Positions 30,919 to 39,743 of a stretch of 64,000 nt of DNA are shown here, one piece after another (the stretch's first letter is position 1; each line of letters begins with the position of its first letter). Location: NCBI GenBank assembly GCA_947176375.1, contig CAMWQM010000001.1:62001-126000 (forward strand), given 5' to 3'. The notes below the pieces were generated by a model that did not search any database, was not told where the DNA came from, and saw nothing but the letters and a program-made list of their open reading frames with translations. The DNA is from an uncultured Helicobacteraceae bacterium (GTDB lineage Bacteria; Campylobacterota; Campylobacteria; Campylobacterales; Helicobacteraceae). The position numbers and the translations under genes were made by a program.

Positions 30919-32010
30919 TTAAAGCTTAATAACTTCAAAATTATCAACAATTTGAAATATAGATTCTATATTTAAAGTGATATTATTTTCTATTTTGCTA
31001 TCTAGCACGATTAGGGGCTTTATGCTCTCACTACCTAAAAGTTTATTTCTAAAATCTAGCTCATCTTTATATTTTGGAGGATTATAGAGCATTTGAATTG
31101 TATTTTGATAGTTTGAATCTAGTGCTAAATTTACAGATTCTATCGTAAGAAATGCGATATTATCGCTAAATCCAAATGGAATCTTTTTATCCTCAAAATC
31201 AATATTATGCCATCTAATCTCTTTTGATTTTAGCTTTTTACAAGATTTTGAATGAGTGAAAATATATGAAGCAATAACCTTATTTTCAAAACTAACCATT
31301 CCATTAAGAAGCCTATAAACATTGATTGAATTTTTTTGCAAAATATGATGGGTGTCGCTAGATTCCAATCTTTCTAGCTCCATAAATGTTTGCAATATAT
31401 CTTTTGGACTAGATGGTAGAATCTGCTCTCCAATATCTTCAAATAATTCTATTGTGATTTTACTAGAACGCTCTCTTTGCTTTGTTAGAGCAAATTTACA
31501 GCCACAATAATTTTGACGATAAAGATTACTATCTTTTGCCATTTGGCTTTGTTTTTGTGTGCCTCCATTACTCCTAGCATCAAGCTTGATAAACTCTAAA
31601 TCATATTTTTTGGCTATTTTATCACCCTCATTAAATAAATCATTAATATTTTTCATAGGGCTTGTCAAAAGTGTGGTAGTCAGCTTACTCTCCCCTAGTG
31701 AAATAGCCACAATCGCACTATTTTCTAATCGATCATCAAAGCACACTAAACATCGCTCACCTTTCTCCTCTGCATTCTCTAATCCTCTAACTCTCTCTAG
31801 CCAAGATTCTACATTATAATCACCTACAAGCAAATCGATTCCTAGCTTTTTACAGCTTTTTTTTACATCAAAAAGCCTTAAATCATACTCTTCTTTTGGA
31901 TGTATATTTGGATTATAAAAAAATCCTATTAGCCTTTCGTTTGGATACTTTTTTCGTAATTCTTGTAAAAAATAATGGCTATCAACAGAGCAGCAAACAT
32001 GAACTAACAT
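30919..32010 (-). CDS. queH: Epoxyqueuosine reductase QueH
   Basis: The last step of queuosine synthesis in tRNA: reduction of epoxyqueuosine by the non-B12 enzyme QueH (formerly DUF208). Conserved metal-cluster cysteines are visible: VHVCCS near residue 6, ERCLVCFDDRL, and QNYCGCKFAL. The stretch GFFYNPNIHPKEEYDLR is also typical. At 363 residues it has a C-terminal extension of about 150 residues beyond the compact core, as in Helicobacter homologues. It lies downstream of rlmN and a tiny membrane-peptide gene on the same strand. Confidence 0.88.
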   Translation of the reverse strand: MLVHVCCSVDSHYFLQELRKKYPNERLIGFFYNPNIHPKEEYDLRLFDVKKSCKKLGIDLLVGDYNVESWLERVRGLENAEEKGERCLVCFDDRLENSAIVAISLGESKLTTTLLTSPMKNINDLFNEGDKIAKKYDLEFIKLDARSNGGTQKQSQMAKDSNLYRQNYCGCKFALTKQRERSSKITIELFEDIGEQILPSSPKDILQTFMELERLESSDTHHILQKNSINVYRLLNGMVSFENKVIASYIFTHSKSCKKLKSKEIRWHNIDFEDKKIPFGFSDNIAFLTIESVNLALDSNYQNTIQMLYNPPKYKDELDFRNKLLGSESIKPLIVLDSKIENNITLNIESIFQIVDNFEVIKL

Positions 32011-32037
32011 TCAAGTTTCACTTTCATTTTACCAATC

Positions 32038-32130
32038 TTATTTCTTGCTATTTGCACAGAATAAAAAAGAAATAATCCCAACGACAAAAACTGCTGCTAA
32101 AAATATCATAAGTATCCAATCGAGTATCAT
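32038..32130 (-). CDS. 30-residue single-span membrane peptide
   Basis: A 30-codon frame: MILDWILMIFLAAVFVVGII, then SFLFCANSKK. It is one hydrophobic helix with an Asp near the N-terminus and a Lys-Lys end, so probably an N-out/C-in inner-membrane peptide. AGGAG lies 5 nt before the ATG. It fits neatly between rlmN (23 nt upstream) and queH (27 nt downstream), all leftward. I do not recognise a named family. The ribosome site, compact fit and clean membrane profile argue that it is translated. Confidence 0.6.
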   Translation of the reverse strand: MILDWILMIFLAAVFVVGIISFLFCANSKK

Positions 32131-32153
32131 TTTTCTCCTTTCGTATGATGATT

Positions 32154-33287
32154 TTATTCTTTTGTTTCATATGAAACATTTTTATTTTTTGACTTATTTT
32201 TATATTCTAATTCTTTTAATTTAGTTTTATTTAATTTGTCTTTATATTTTAATTGCCCACAAGCTGCGTCAATATCAATGCCTTTAGATTCCCTAATAGT
32301 TGCTAACAATCCTTTAGAGATTAAAAAACTAGCAAAAGATTCTGCACTCTCTTTGCTAGGACGCTCAAAATTACTACCAGAATGAGGATTAAAAAGTATG
32401 ATATTTATCTTTGCCTTAATTCCATTTAATAGCCTTAATAAATCTTTCGCAGACTGCAAATCATCATTAATATTTTTTATCATCAAATATTCAAACATAA
32501 CTCTTTTTCTAGTATCAATTGGGAATCTCCTCACACTCTCAATTATACTCTCTATATTATAAGCTTTATTTATCGGCATTAGTTTATTTCTAGTCTCATT
32601 ATTCACAGCATGAAGCGAGATGGCAAGCTGAACCCCTAAATTAAATTCACCCAATTTATCTATCATAGGTGAGATTCCACTTGTCGAGATAGTCTGTCTT
32701 TTTGGAGAAATAGAAAGTCCATCAAGATTAGAAATAATTTTTATTGCTTTAATTAGATTATCAAAATTATCTAGCGGTTCCCCCATTCCCATATATACAA
32801 TATTTACTCGCTTTTGTGGTAGGATTTTATTGTCTCTTTTTATCGCTACAATTTGCTCTATAATTTCACCACAAGATAGATTCCTAGTAAGTCCGTCTAT
32901 CCCTGTTCTACAAAACTTACAGCCAATACGACAGCCAATCTGCGAGGATATGCAAATGGTGTATTTTGGTGTTTGGATTGTATTACCAAATTTATCAATC
33001 TTTTGTTCTTTCATTTTTAGCAAAACAGATTCGAAACTATGATTATCATTTGTTAAAAATAGATATTTTTTCGTGCCATCACTGCTAGTTTGTATCTCTT
33101 TTATATGTAAATTTTTAGCACTAAAACTTTCATTCAATTTAGCTCTCAAATCCTTTGGAATATTTGCCATTAGATTAAAATCATTTTGATATGCAATATA
33201 AAGCCAGTGCCAAACTTGCTTTGCACGAAAAGATGGCTTAAGGATTTCTTTTAACTCCTCTAAAGTTAAATCAAAAATATTTTGCAT
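32154..33287 (-). CDS. rlmN: Dual-specificity RNA methyltransferase RlmN
   Basis: A radical SAM enzyme that methylates C2 of A2503 in 23S rRNA and A37 of some tRNAs. The 4Fe-4S motif CRIGCKFC is present (CxxxCxxC), then VNIVYMGMGEPLDNFDNLIKA, QTISTSGISPMIDKL and LAISLHAVNNETRNKLMPIN. The methyl-carrying cysteine is probably in GIDIDAACGQLK. The tail after it is Lys-rich and unusual. At 377 residues it is typical. AGAGGA precedes the ATG, and the first 17 nt overlap the end of the upstream nucleoside phosphorylase gene. Confidence 0.95.
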   Translation of the reverse strand: MQNIFDLTLEELKEILKPSFRAKQVWHWLYIAYQNDFNLMANIPKDLRAKLNESFSAKNLHIKEIQTSSDGTKKYLFLTNDNHSFESVLLKMKEQKIDKFGNTIQTPKYTICISSQIGCRIGCKFCRTGIDGLTRNLSCGEIIEQIVAIKRDNKILPQKRVNIVYMGMGEPLDNFDNLIKAIKIISNLDGLSISPKRQTISTSGISPMIDKLGEFNLGVQLAISLHAVNNETRNKLMPINKAYNIESIIESVRRFPIDTRKRVMFEYLMIKNINDDLQSAKDLLRLLNGIKAKINIILFNPHSGSNFERPSKESAESFASFLISKGLLATIRESKGIDIDAACGQLKYKDKLNKTKLKELEYKNKSKNKNVSYETKE

Positions 33288-33867
33288 AATGTCCTCTTAC
33301 ATAGTTTTCTAGCTTTTCCTTCGCAATTTTATGATTTTTTAAAAAATTGCTATGCGCATTATCATCGCAATAATTTGTAATACAAAAAATTCCAAATGCT
33401 TGTATATTAAAATATTCTGCTACTTTTAATACACTGAAAAACTCCATATTTTCAAGTAAAATATTAGCGCTGCAAAAGCTATTTGAAATACTACTATTTG
33501 TAGTAATATAATTGCTGCTATTTACAACGACTTTGTCTAAAATAGCATTAGGTTTGGAATCTTGTTTGCTGTATTTACTTGAAGTATTTAATTTTATTTT
33601 AGTTTCATGTGAAACATCTATTTTATTATCTATCGGGGTATAGGAATCCTCATTTATAAAAGAAGATTCTATTTGCGTAGCAGAAGTGCTTGTCAAAATA
33701 TCAAAAATTTGTATCTTTTTTGTATAACTTCCAGCACTACCTATAAAGATAATTTCTTTTGGAACTTCTTTTAAAACTATAGAGGTTAAAGATATAGCAG
33801 AATCTACCAACCCAACACCAATTTCTCTTGCAAAACTAAAATTCTCTCCTTTTGCACAAATAAACAT
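33271..33867 (-). CDS. Nucleoside phosphorylase (PNP/MTAN superfamily) with a central insertion
   Basis: A purine nucleoside phosphorylase-like enzyme. The phosphate/ribose site is suggested by IIFIGSAGSYTKKIQIFDIL, the MEG-type motif by LENMEFFSVLKVAEYF (E142), and the base-binding Asp by FCITNYCDDNAHSNF. The order and the spacing to the C-terminus fit the family. At 198 residues the core is short and contains a Ser/Thr/Asn/Lys-rich insertion at about 65-130 with several AGATTCT-type words. The substrate cannot be told; futalosine or methylthioadenosine enzymes of Helicobacter are longer. It sits between hisF (1 nt upstream) and rlmN (overlapping). Confidence 0.7.
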   Translation of the reverse strand: MFICAKGENFSFAREIGVGLVDSAISLTSIVLKEVPKEIIFIGSAGSYTKKIQIFDILTSTSATQIESSFINEDSYTPIDNKIDVSHETKIKLNTSSKYSKQDSKPNAILDKVVVNSSNYITTNSSISNSFCSANILLENMEFFSVLKVAEYFNIQAFGIFCITNYCDDNAHSNFLKNHKIAKEKLENYVRGHYAKYF

Positions 33868-33868
33868 T

Positions 33869-34720
33869 TTAAATCCTAACAGGAATATTATTATCCCTCA
33901 AATATTGTTTTAAATCCATTATTGATATTTCGTTATAATGAAATATGCTTGCAGCCAGAGCCGCATCAGCACCACTTTGATAAGCCTCCTTTATATGCTC
34001 CATATTTCCAGCTCCACCACTAACAATAAGCGGGATTTTCACATTTGAAGAAGTTATCTCTAAAAGTTCTCTATCATAGCCATTTTTCATACCATCACTA
34101 TCCATACTTGTTAGCATAATTTCTCCAGCACCTCTATCTTCTACTTCTTTAAGCCAGCTTAAATAATCTATTTTTGTATCAATTCTACCTCCATTTATAT
34201 ATACATTCCACCTAGAATCTTTTTGATAAATATTATTGGTAGTATTAGAGTTATTAGTAGATTGTGTAGAATCCTTGATAGTTTGTATAGTATCTAAAGG
34301 ATTCTCTCCTATTCTTTTTACATCAATGGCTACAACTATACATTGAGAGCCAAATCGTTTTGCCCCTTCGTTTATTAAAGATGGATTTTTTATAGCAGAT
34401 GAATTGATACTCACTTTGTCGCAACCTGCATCTAAAAGATTATAAATATCATCCAAATTTCTTATTCCACCTCCAACGGTAAATGGTATAAAAACTTCTT
34501 TTGAAACAGATTTAACTATATCAACCATAGTACTTCTTTTTTCATTACTAGCAGTAATATCTAAAAACACTAACTCATCTGCCCCTTCATCATTATATTT
34601 TTTTGCGATACTAACAGGAGAACCAACTTCCTTTAACCCAACAAAATTAATCCCTTTTACAACTTGAGAATCTTTTACATCAAGACAGGGAATTATTCTA
34701 AAAGATAAATTTGAATCCAT
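33869..34720 (-). CDS. hisF: Imidazole glycerol phosphate synthase subunit HisF
   Basis: The cyclase half of the HisHF complex, making imidazole glycerol phosphate and AICAR in histidine synthesis. It is a (beta/alpha)8 barrel with catalytic aspartates D14 (IIPCLDVKD) and D133 ([10 protein letters not shown]), phosphate sites [11 protein letters not shown] and [12 protein letters not shown], and ILTSMDSDG-type strand [17 protein letters not shown]. At 283 residues it exceeds the usual 251-256, because residues 138-169 form a Ser/Thr/Asn-rich insertion directly after catalytic D133. No hisH is nearby. The start has AGAGG 6 nt upstream, and it is divergent from ksgA. Confidence 0.93.
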   Translation of the reverse strand: MDSNLSFRIIPCLDVKDSQVVKGINFVGLKEVGSPVSIAKKYNDEGADELVFLDITASNEKRSTMVDIVKSVSKEVFIPFTVGGGIRNLDDIYNLLDAGCDKVSINSSAIKNPSLINEGAKRFGSQCIVVAIDVKRIGENPLDTIQTIKDSTQSTNNSNTTNNIYQKDSRWNVYINGGRIDTKIDYLSWLKEVEDRGAGEIMLTSMDSDGMKNGYDRELLEITSSNVKIPLIVSGGAGNMEHIKEAYQSGADAALAASIFHYNEISIMDLKQYLRDNNIPVRI

Positions 34721-34848
34721 AAAAACCTCTATTTGAAACTATGTTAAAGCCAAAATACTTTTGCAATCTTTAAATATTGCAATTTTATCAAAAAAAAGAT
34801 AGAATAGTAAATCGTTTGCCTTAAGATAATTTTATTAAGGAGCTTTTT

Positions 34849-35658
34849 ATTAAAACATATAAAGCAAAGAAAAAATTCGGACAGAATTTTTTACAAGATA
34901 AATTCTATTTAGATAAAATCATCGAATCTGTGTCCAAAATGTTTAATAGCTTTGCTAATAATTCTAATATGCAGTTAGAAATTATTGAGATTGGACCTGG
35001 CTTGGGTGATTTAAGCGCAAGGCTTTTAGATTATTATAGTCTAGTAGCCTATGAGATTGATGATGAATTGTGTTGCTATTTGCATAATAGATTTCCAAAT
35101 GATAGATTTATTTTATACAATAAAGATGTCTTACAACTAGATTTTATCAAATCTGGTTGGCTCAGCAAAAATCCTTATCTTTTGGTATCAAATCTCCCAT
35201 ATTATATAGCAACAAAAATTATATTAAATCTATTTAGAGATAATAAATGTAAAGGTATGGTAGTGATGACACAAAAGGAAGTTGCGCAAAAATTCTGTGC
35301 TAATGCTGGTGAGAGCAATTTTTCTGCTTTAGGAATCCTAGCCCAAAGCATTAGTGATAAAATAGAATTAATAGCAGATATTCCATCAAGTGCATTCAAT
35401 CCACCACCAAAAGTAGAATCTAGCATTTTTAGTATTAGCAAAAATGATTGTGAGATTGAAGAAAATTTTGAACATTTTATAAAAGATGCTTTTAAATATC
35501 GCAAAAAAAAGCTTTGCAAGAATCTAGCAAATATCAAAAACATAAATAGCATATTATCAGAGTTAGAAATAGATAAAAACTCAAGACCTCATCAAATCTC
35601 AACGCTAAAATATCACCAAATTTTTAATAAAATAAAGGATTGTTATGGAAGGAAATAA
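34849..35658 (+). CDS. ksgA: 16S rRNA dimethyladenosine transferase KsgA, probable ATT start
   Basis: Dimethylates A1518 and A1519 near the 3' end of 16S rRNA late in 30S assembly. The coding frame clearly begins before the first ATG (34930): the family N-terminus KTYKAKKKFGQNFLQDKFYL is encoded from 34852. The only initiation codon that fits is ATT at 34849, with AAGGAG (34837-34842) 6 nt upstream and an in-frame stop at 34822-34824. Further motifs are EIGPGLGDLS (SAM site) and VSNLPYYIATKII (NLPY catalytic). With this start it has 269 residues, the normal size; from 34930 it would lose part of the fold. The last 14 nt overlap rnj. Confidence 0.9.
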   Translation: MKTYKAKKKFGQNFLQDKFYLDKIIESVSKMFNSFANNSNMQLEIIEIGPGLGDLSARLLDYYSLVAYEIDDELCCYLHNRFPNDRFILYNKDVLQLDFIKSGWLSKNPYLLVSNLPYYIATKIILNLFRDNKCKGMVVMTQKEVAQKFCANAGESNFSALGILAQSISDKIELIADIPSSAFNPPPKVESSIFSISKNDCEIEENFEHFIKDAFKYRKKKLCKNLANIKNINSILSELEIDKNSRPHQISTLKYHQIFNKIKDCYGRK

Positions 35659-37567
35659 CCAAGATAAAGAAACAAAACCAATTCAACAAAGCAGAAAACC
35701 ATTTAGAAAATGGAATAAAAACCATTCAAATCCCAAAGATACAAAAGAAATAGCATCTAAAAAGAATAAAAATATTCAAGAAGGGGTAAGTGGAATAGAG
35801 GAGGGACTAAACGAAAAGTCAAATCTCGGGCTTCACAAAGACCTAAAAAAAGTAGTAGAAATAAATAATAAAAATCATAAAAACACACTAAATCCGCATT
35901 ATAAGCTTGATTTAAACACTAAAGCAAGAATTAGGATAACTCCACTTGGTGGACTAGGTGAGATTGGTGGAAATATAACGATAATAGAAAGTCAAGATTC
36001 TGCAATCATTATAGACGCAGGAATGAGTTTTCCAGAAGCAGATATGCACGGCGTTGATATTTTAGTGCCAGATTTTAGTTATCTTAATGCGATAAAAGAT
36101 AAAATCGCAGGGCTAATCATTACTCACGCTCACGAAGACCATATAGGCGCAGTGCCTTATTTATTTAAACAATTTCAGTTCCCTATATATGGAACTCCGC
36201 TTCCACTTGGAATGATTGGAAATAAATTTGATGAATGTGGGTTTAAGAAATTTCGCTCTCTTTTTAGAATTGTAGAGAAAAGAAAGCCTATTAAAATAGG
36301 AGGCTTTGAGATTGAATGGATTCACATAACTCACAGCGTAATTGATGCTAGTGCATTAGCAATAAAGACAGAAGCAGGAGTGATTCTACACACAGGAGAT
36401 TTTAAAATCGACCATACTCCAGTAGATGATTTGCCAACAGATTTACACAGACTCGCATTTTATGGAGAAAACGGCGTTATGTTACTACTTAGCGATTCCA
36501 CAAATTCACACAGAGCAGGATATACACCGAGTGAATCTAGCGTAGGACCTGCATTTGAAAATGTATTTAAAAACACGCAAGATAGAATAATAATGAGCAC
36601 ATTTAGCTCAAATATCCACAGAGTTTATCAAGCAATCTCTTATGGAATAAAGTTTAATAGGAAGATTTGTGTTATTGGGCGCTCAATGGAGAAAAATTTA
36701 GAGATTGCAAGGCAACTTGGTTATATTAATATCCCACAAAATACTTTTATTGAAGCACACGAGGTGGAGAAGTATAGTGATTCTGAAGTGCTAATCGTAA
36801 CTACTGGTTCACAAGGAGAAACGATGAGTGCGCTTTATAGAATGGCAACAGATGAGCATAGGCATATAAAAATTAAATCGACCGATACAATCATCATTTC
36901 TGCAAAGCCTATTCCTGGCAATGAAGGCAATGTCTCAAAAGTTATAAATTTCTTAATGAAATCAGGGGCAAAAGTCGCATATCAGGATTTTAGTGAGATT
37001 CATGTTAGCGGACACGCTGCACAAGAGGAGCAAAAGCTAATGCTTCGCCTCATTAAACCAAAATTCTTTTTACCAGTTCATGGTGAATTTAACCATTTAG
37101 CAAAACACAAAGAAACTGCGATAAGATGCGGAGTTTTGGAGAGAAATATAATTTTAATGGAAGATGGCGATCAAATAGAAGTATGTCCCACATATATGAA
37201 AAAAATTCGCAGTGTGAAAACAGGCAAACTATTTATCGATAATCAAGCAGGAAAAATCATAGACATTATGACCGTTTTAGATAGGCAAAAATTAGCAGAA
37301 GATGGAATCATAATAGTCTCTATGCAATTACCAAAAGAAAAAAGCAATGTTAGCCCTAGGATTCATACCTTTGGGCTTCTTAACAATAATGAAGAAAGGC
37401 ATTTCATAAAAGAACTAGATGAAGCTATAAAGATTTATTTAAGCACTGCAAAGCCAGAAAATATAAATAAAAATTTAGAAAATAATTTAAGAAATATACT
37501 TCGAAAGATTGCTTTCAAGCGATTTAAAAAATATCCTACAATTCTTGTAAGTGTATATTTTGTATGA
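35645..37567 (+). CDS. rnj: Ribonuclease J
   Basis: A metallo-beta-lactamase/beta-CASP ribonuclease (endo- and 5' exonuclease). In H. pylori it forms the minimal degradosome with the helicase RhpA and sets mRNA decay. Metal ligands appear in ITHAHEDHIGAVPYL, then HITHSVIDA, GVILHTGDFKIDHTP and LLLSDSTNSHRAGYTPSE. beta-CASP marks include STFSSNIHRVYQA, VTTGSQGE and HVSGHAAQEEQKLM. The N-terminus has a Lys/Asn-rich, probably unfolded extension of about 85 residues, as in H. pylori. It starts inside the end of ksgA, and kdsD follows after 21 nt. Confidence 0.95.
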   Translation: MEGNNQDKETKPIQQSRKPFRKWNKNHSNPKDTKEIASKKNKNIQEGVSGIEEGLNEKSNLGLHKDLKKVVEINNKNHKNTLNPHYKLDLNTKARIRITPLGGLGEIGGNITIIESQDSAIIIDAGMSFPEADMHGVDILVPDFSYLNAIKDKIAGLIITHAHEDHIGAVPYLFKQFQFPIYGTPLPLGMIGNKFDECGFKKFRSLFRIVEKRKPIKIGGFEIEWIHITHSVIDASALAIKTEAGVILHTGDFKIDHTPVDDLPTDLHRLAFYGENGVMLLLSDSTNSHRAGYTPSESSVGPAFENVFKNTQDRIIMSTFSSNIHRVYQAISYGIKFNRKICVIGRSMEKNLEIARQLGYINIPQNTFIEAHEVEKYSDSEVLIVTTGSQGETMSALYRMATDEHRHIKIKSTDTIIISAKPIPGNEGNVSKVINFLMKSGAKVAYQDFSEIHVSGHAAQEEQKLMLRLIKPKFFLPVHGEFNHLAKHKETAIRCGVLERNIILMEDGDQIEVCPTYMKKIRSVKTGKLFIDNQAGKIIDIMTVLDRQKLAEDGIIIVSMQLPKEKSNVSPRIHTFGLLNNNEERHFIKELDEAIKIYLSTAKPENINKNLENNLRNILRKIAFKRFKKYPTILVSVYFV

Positions 37568-37588
37568 TTTTATTTATCAAGGAAATTT

Positions 37589-38548
37589 ATGGATTTTAAA
37601 AAAATAGCCAAAGAAGTTTTAGAAATTGAGGCAAAAGAGATAATAGGGTGCATTGATAGGCTTGATAATGCTACTTTGGGACAAATTGTAGAATCTATTC
37701 ATAGTAGTAAAAAGTTAGTGATTCTAGGGGTTGGCAAAAGTGGGCTTATTGGAGCAAAAATTGCAGCTACACTCTCTAGCACAGGAACTCCTAGCATTTT
37801 TATCCACCCAACAGAAGCAATGCATGGCGATTTAGGAATGATAGCAAAAGGTGATGTTGCTCTTGTGATTAGCTATAGTGGGGAGAGCGAAGAGCTTATT
37901 AATCTAATGCCTCATCTAAAAAATATGTGCTCTAAAATAATCACTATGACAAGGAGTATAAAAAGCTCTATTTCAAGTTTTGGTGACTATTTCATAGACA
38001 TTAGCATATCGAAAGAGGCTTGTCCCCTAAATATAGCTCCAACCTCCTCAACTACGCTAACTCTTGCACTTGGAGATGCTTTGGCTGTGTGCTTGATGAA
38101 AAAAAGAAATTTCAAAGAGAAAGATTTTGCGGTATTTCACCCAGGTGGAAGCCTTGGCAAAAGGCTATTTGTAAAGATTAAAGATTTAATGCAAAAAGAA
38201 AATCTCCCAATAATCTCTAAAGACATATCAATGCAAGAAGCGATAATAAAAATAACTAATGGCAAGCTTGGTTGCGTAATTATAGAAGAAAATAATAAAC
38301 CCATTGGAATCTTGAGTGATGGCGATTTGAGACGAGCTATTATGCAGAGTGATTTTAATCTTAATAACAAAGCTCTGATTTATGCCTCACAAAATCCAAA
38401 AATTTGTAATGATGAAAACACACTAGCCTATGAGGTTTTAAAAATCATAGAGAATGCAAAGATTCAAGCCCTAATAATAACAGATAAAGATAGAAATATA
38501 AAAGGGCTTGTGCATTTACACAAGCTGATAGAAGCAGGAATAAAGTAG
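37589..38548 (+). CDS. kdsD: Arabinose-5-phosphate isomerase (KdsD/KpsF family)
   Basis: Interconverts ribulose 5-phosphate and arabinose 5-phosphate, the first step toward Kdo for LPS. A SIS domain (about 30-190) carries LVILGVGKSGLIGAKIAATL, HPTEAMHGDLGM, VISYSGESEELI and IAPTSSTTLTLALGDALAVC. It is followed by two CBS domains (about 200-319). AVFHPGGSLGKRL marks the family. At 319 residues it is normal. AAGGA lies 7 nt before the ATG, and it follows rnj closely, as in the H. pylori neighbourhood. Confidence 0.93.
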   Translation: MDFKKIAKEVLEIEAKEIIGCIDRLDNATLGQIVESIHSSKKLVILGVGKSGLIGAKIAATLSSTGTPSIFIHPTEAMHGDLGMIAKGDVALVISYSGESEELINLMPHLKNMCSKIITMTRSIKSSISSFGDYFIDISISKEACPLNIAPTSSTTLTLALGDALAVCLMKKRNFKEKDFAVFHPGGSLGKRLFVKIKDLMQKENLPIISKDISMQEAIIKITNGKLGCVIIEENNKPIGILSDGDLRRAIMQSDFNLNNKALIYASQNPKICNDENTLAYEVLKIIENAKIQALIITDKDRNIKGLVHLHKLIEAGIK

Positions 38549-38568
38549 GAAAATTTAAAATTTCCTAC
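38545..38568. terminator. Hairpin over the kdsD stop, between convergent genes
   Basis: GTAGGAAA (38545-38552) pairs with TTTCCTAC (38561-38568) around an 8-nt loop. It overlaps the kdsD stop codon, and pheA comes from the other side. There is no T-run, so termination is only a suggestion. Confidence 0.4.
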
Positions 38569-38652
38569 AACTCTAAAACTTAAATATAAAGAATACTAGA
38601 ATCCATACAATTATTTGGAATCTATGAATGCAAAATTATGCTAATAAAAATT

Positions 38653-39729
38653 CTATAATGTCCTTTGATAGCTTCCTAGCCACTTTAGCTTGCCTTTTTT
38701 TGCCATAAATATCTCACTAACACTATTATCATCAATATGCCCCTCAAGCTCTATATAAAACCAAAAGCTAAAACTTTTATTTTTCTTTAATGGGCGAGAT
38801 TCTAATTTCACTAAATTTATATTTTTTTTATTAAATTCATTTAGAAGTTTTGCAAGAGTTCCAGGCTTGTCAGAATTATTTATAAAAGCGCAAAAAGAAG
38901 TCTTATCGTTATTCGTAGGATTCGTTTTAAAATCACTTATAATAAAGAATCTAGTTATATTTTCATCACTATCTTGAATGTTTTCAAACATTATTGGAAT
39001 ATTGAAAATATTTGCTGCGATATTTGAGCAAATCGCTGCACTCTGTGGTGTAGTAGATGCGATTTTTGCAGCTTTGGCAGTAGAATCTACGGGAATTAGC
39101 TCTATATCTTGCAAAGAATATGTGTTTAAAAACTCTCTGCACTGCCCAAAAGCTATATCTTTTGAATATATTTTTTTAATATTTGAAATTAGCTTTTCAT
39201 TTGAAGCAAAGCTATGATGGATTGAGAGATTTGCTTCTGCTACAATTTTTACATCATATTTTGCTAGGAAGTCTAAACTCTCTGCTACGATTCCATTGCT
39301 ATTATTTTCTATTGGCAAAACACCATATTTCACACTTTTATTTGCCACAGATTTTATAATAGTTTCAATATTTGTGCTAGAGATGTATTCGCTTAATTTA
39401 CCAAATCTACTTACAGCTACTTGATGAGTAAAACTCCCTATTGGTCCTAGATATGCAATCCGCTCTGGAAGTTCTAAATATCTACTTGTAGCAAAAATCT
39501 CTTGATAAATAGATTCCACCCCTCTGTCTGTAATATTTTTCTTATTAGATTTTTTCAATCTAGCTAAAATCTCTTGCTCTCTTTTTGGATGGTAAATCGG
39601 TGTATTTGACTGCAATTTAATCCTGCCTATTTCTTTTACTATTCCCATTCTTTTATCAAGTAGTTTTAAAATTTCATCATCAATTTTATCAATATCTTTT
39701 CTAAAACTACCAAAATTTATATTTTTCAT
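38653..39729 (-). CDS. pheA: Bifunctional chorismate mutase / prephenate dehydratase
   Basis: Two steps to phenylpyruvate. The N-terminal AroQ-type mutase helix bundle (1-85) shows IDEILKLLDKRMGIVKEIGR. The dehydratase domain begins YLGPIGSFTHQVAVSRFG and contains GVLPIENNSNGIVAESLD and NITRFFIISDF. The C-terminal ACT domain for phenylalanine feedback contains DKPGTLAKLL and the conserved LESRP. At 358 residues it is standard. AGGGAG precedes the ATG. It lies 14 nt downstream of lysA, so the pair forms an operon. Confidence 0.95.
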   Translation of the reverse strand: MKNINFGSFRKDIDKIDDEILKLLDKRMGIVKEIGRIKLQSNTPIYHPKREQEILARLKKSNKKNITDRGVESIYQEIFATSRYLELPERIAYLGPIGSFTHQVAVSRFGKLSEYISSTNIETIIKSVANKSVKYGVLPIENNSNGIVAESLDFLAKYDVKIVAEANLSIHHSFASNEKLISNIKKIYSKDIAFGQCREFLNTYSLQDIELIPVDSTAKAAKIASTTPQSAAICSNIAANIFNIPIMFENIQDSDENITRFFIISDFKTNPTNNDKTSFCAFINNSDKPGTLAKLLNEFNKKNINLVKLESRPLKKNKSFSFWFYIELEGHIDDNSVSEIFMAKKGKLKWLGSYQRTL

Positions 39730-39743
39730 TTTTACTCCCTAAA

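Noticed and set aside
34930-35658. ksgA starting at the first ATG (34930)
   Set aside because: It would remove the conserved KFGQNFLQDK region that belongs to the KsgA fold, while the upstream frame is open and has AAGGAG before ATT.
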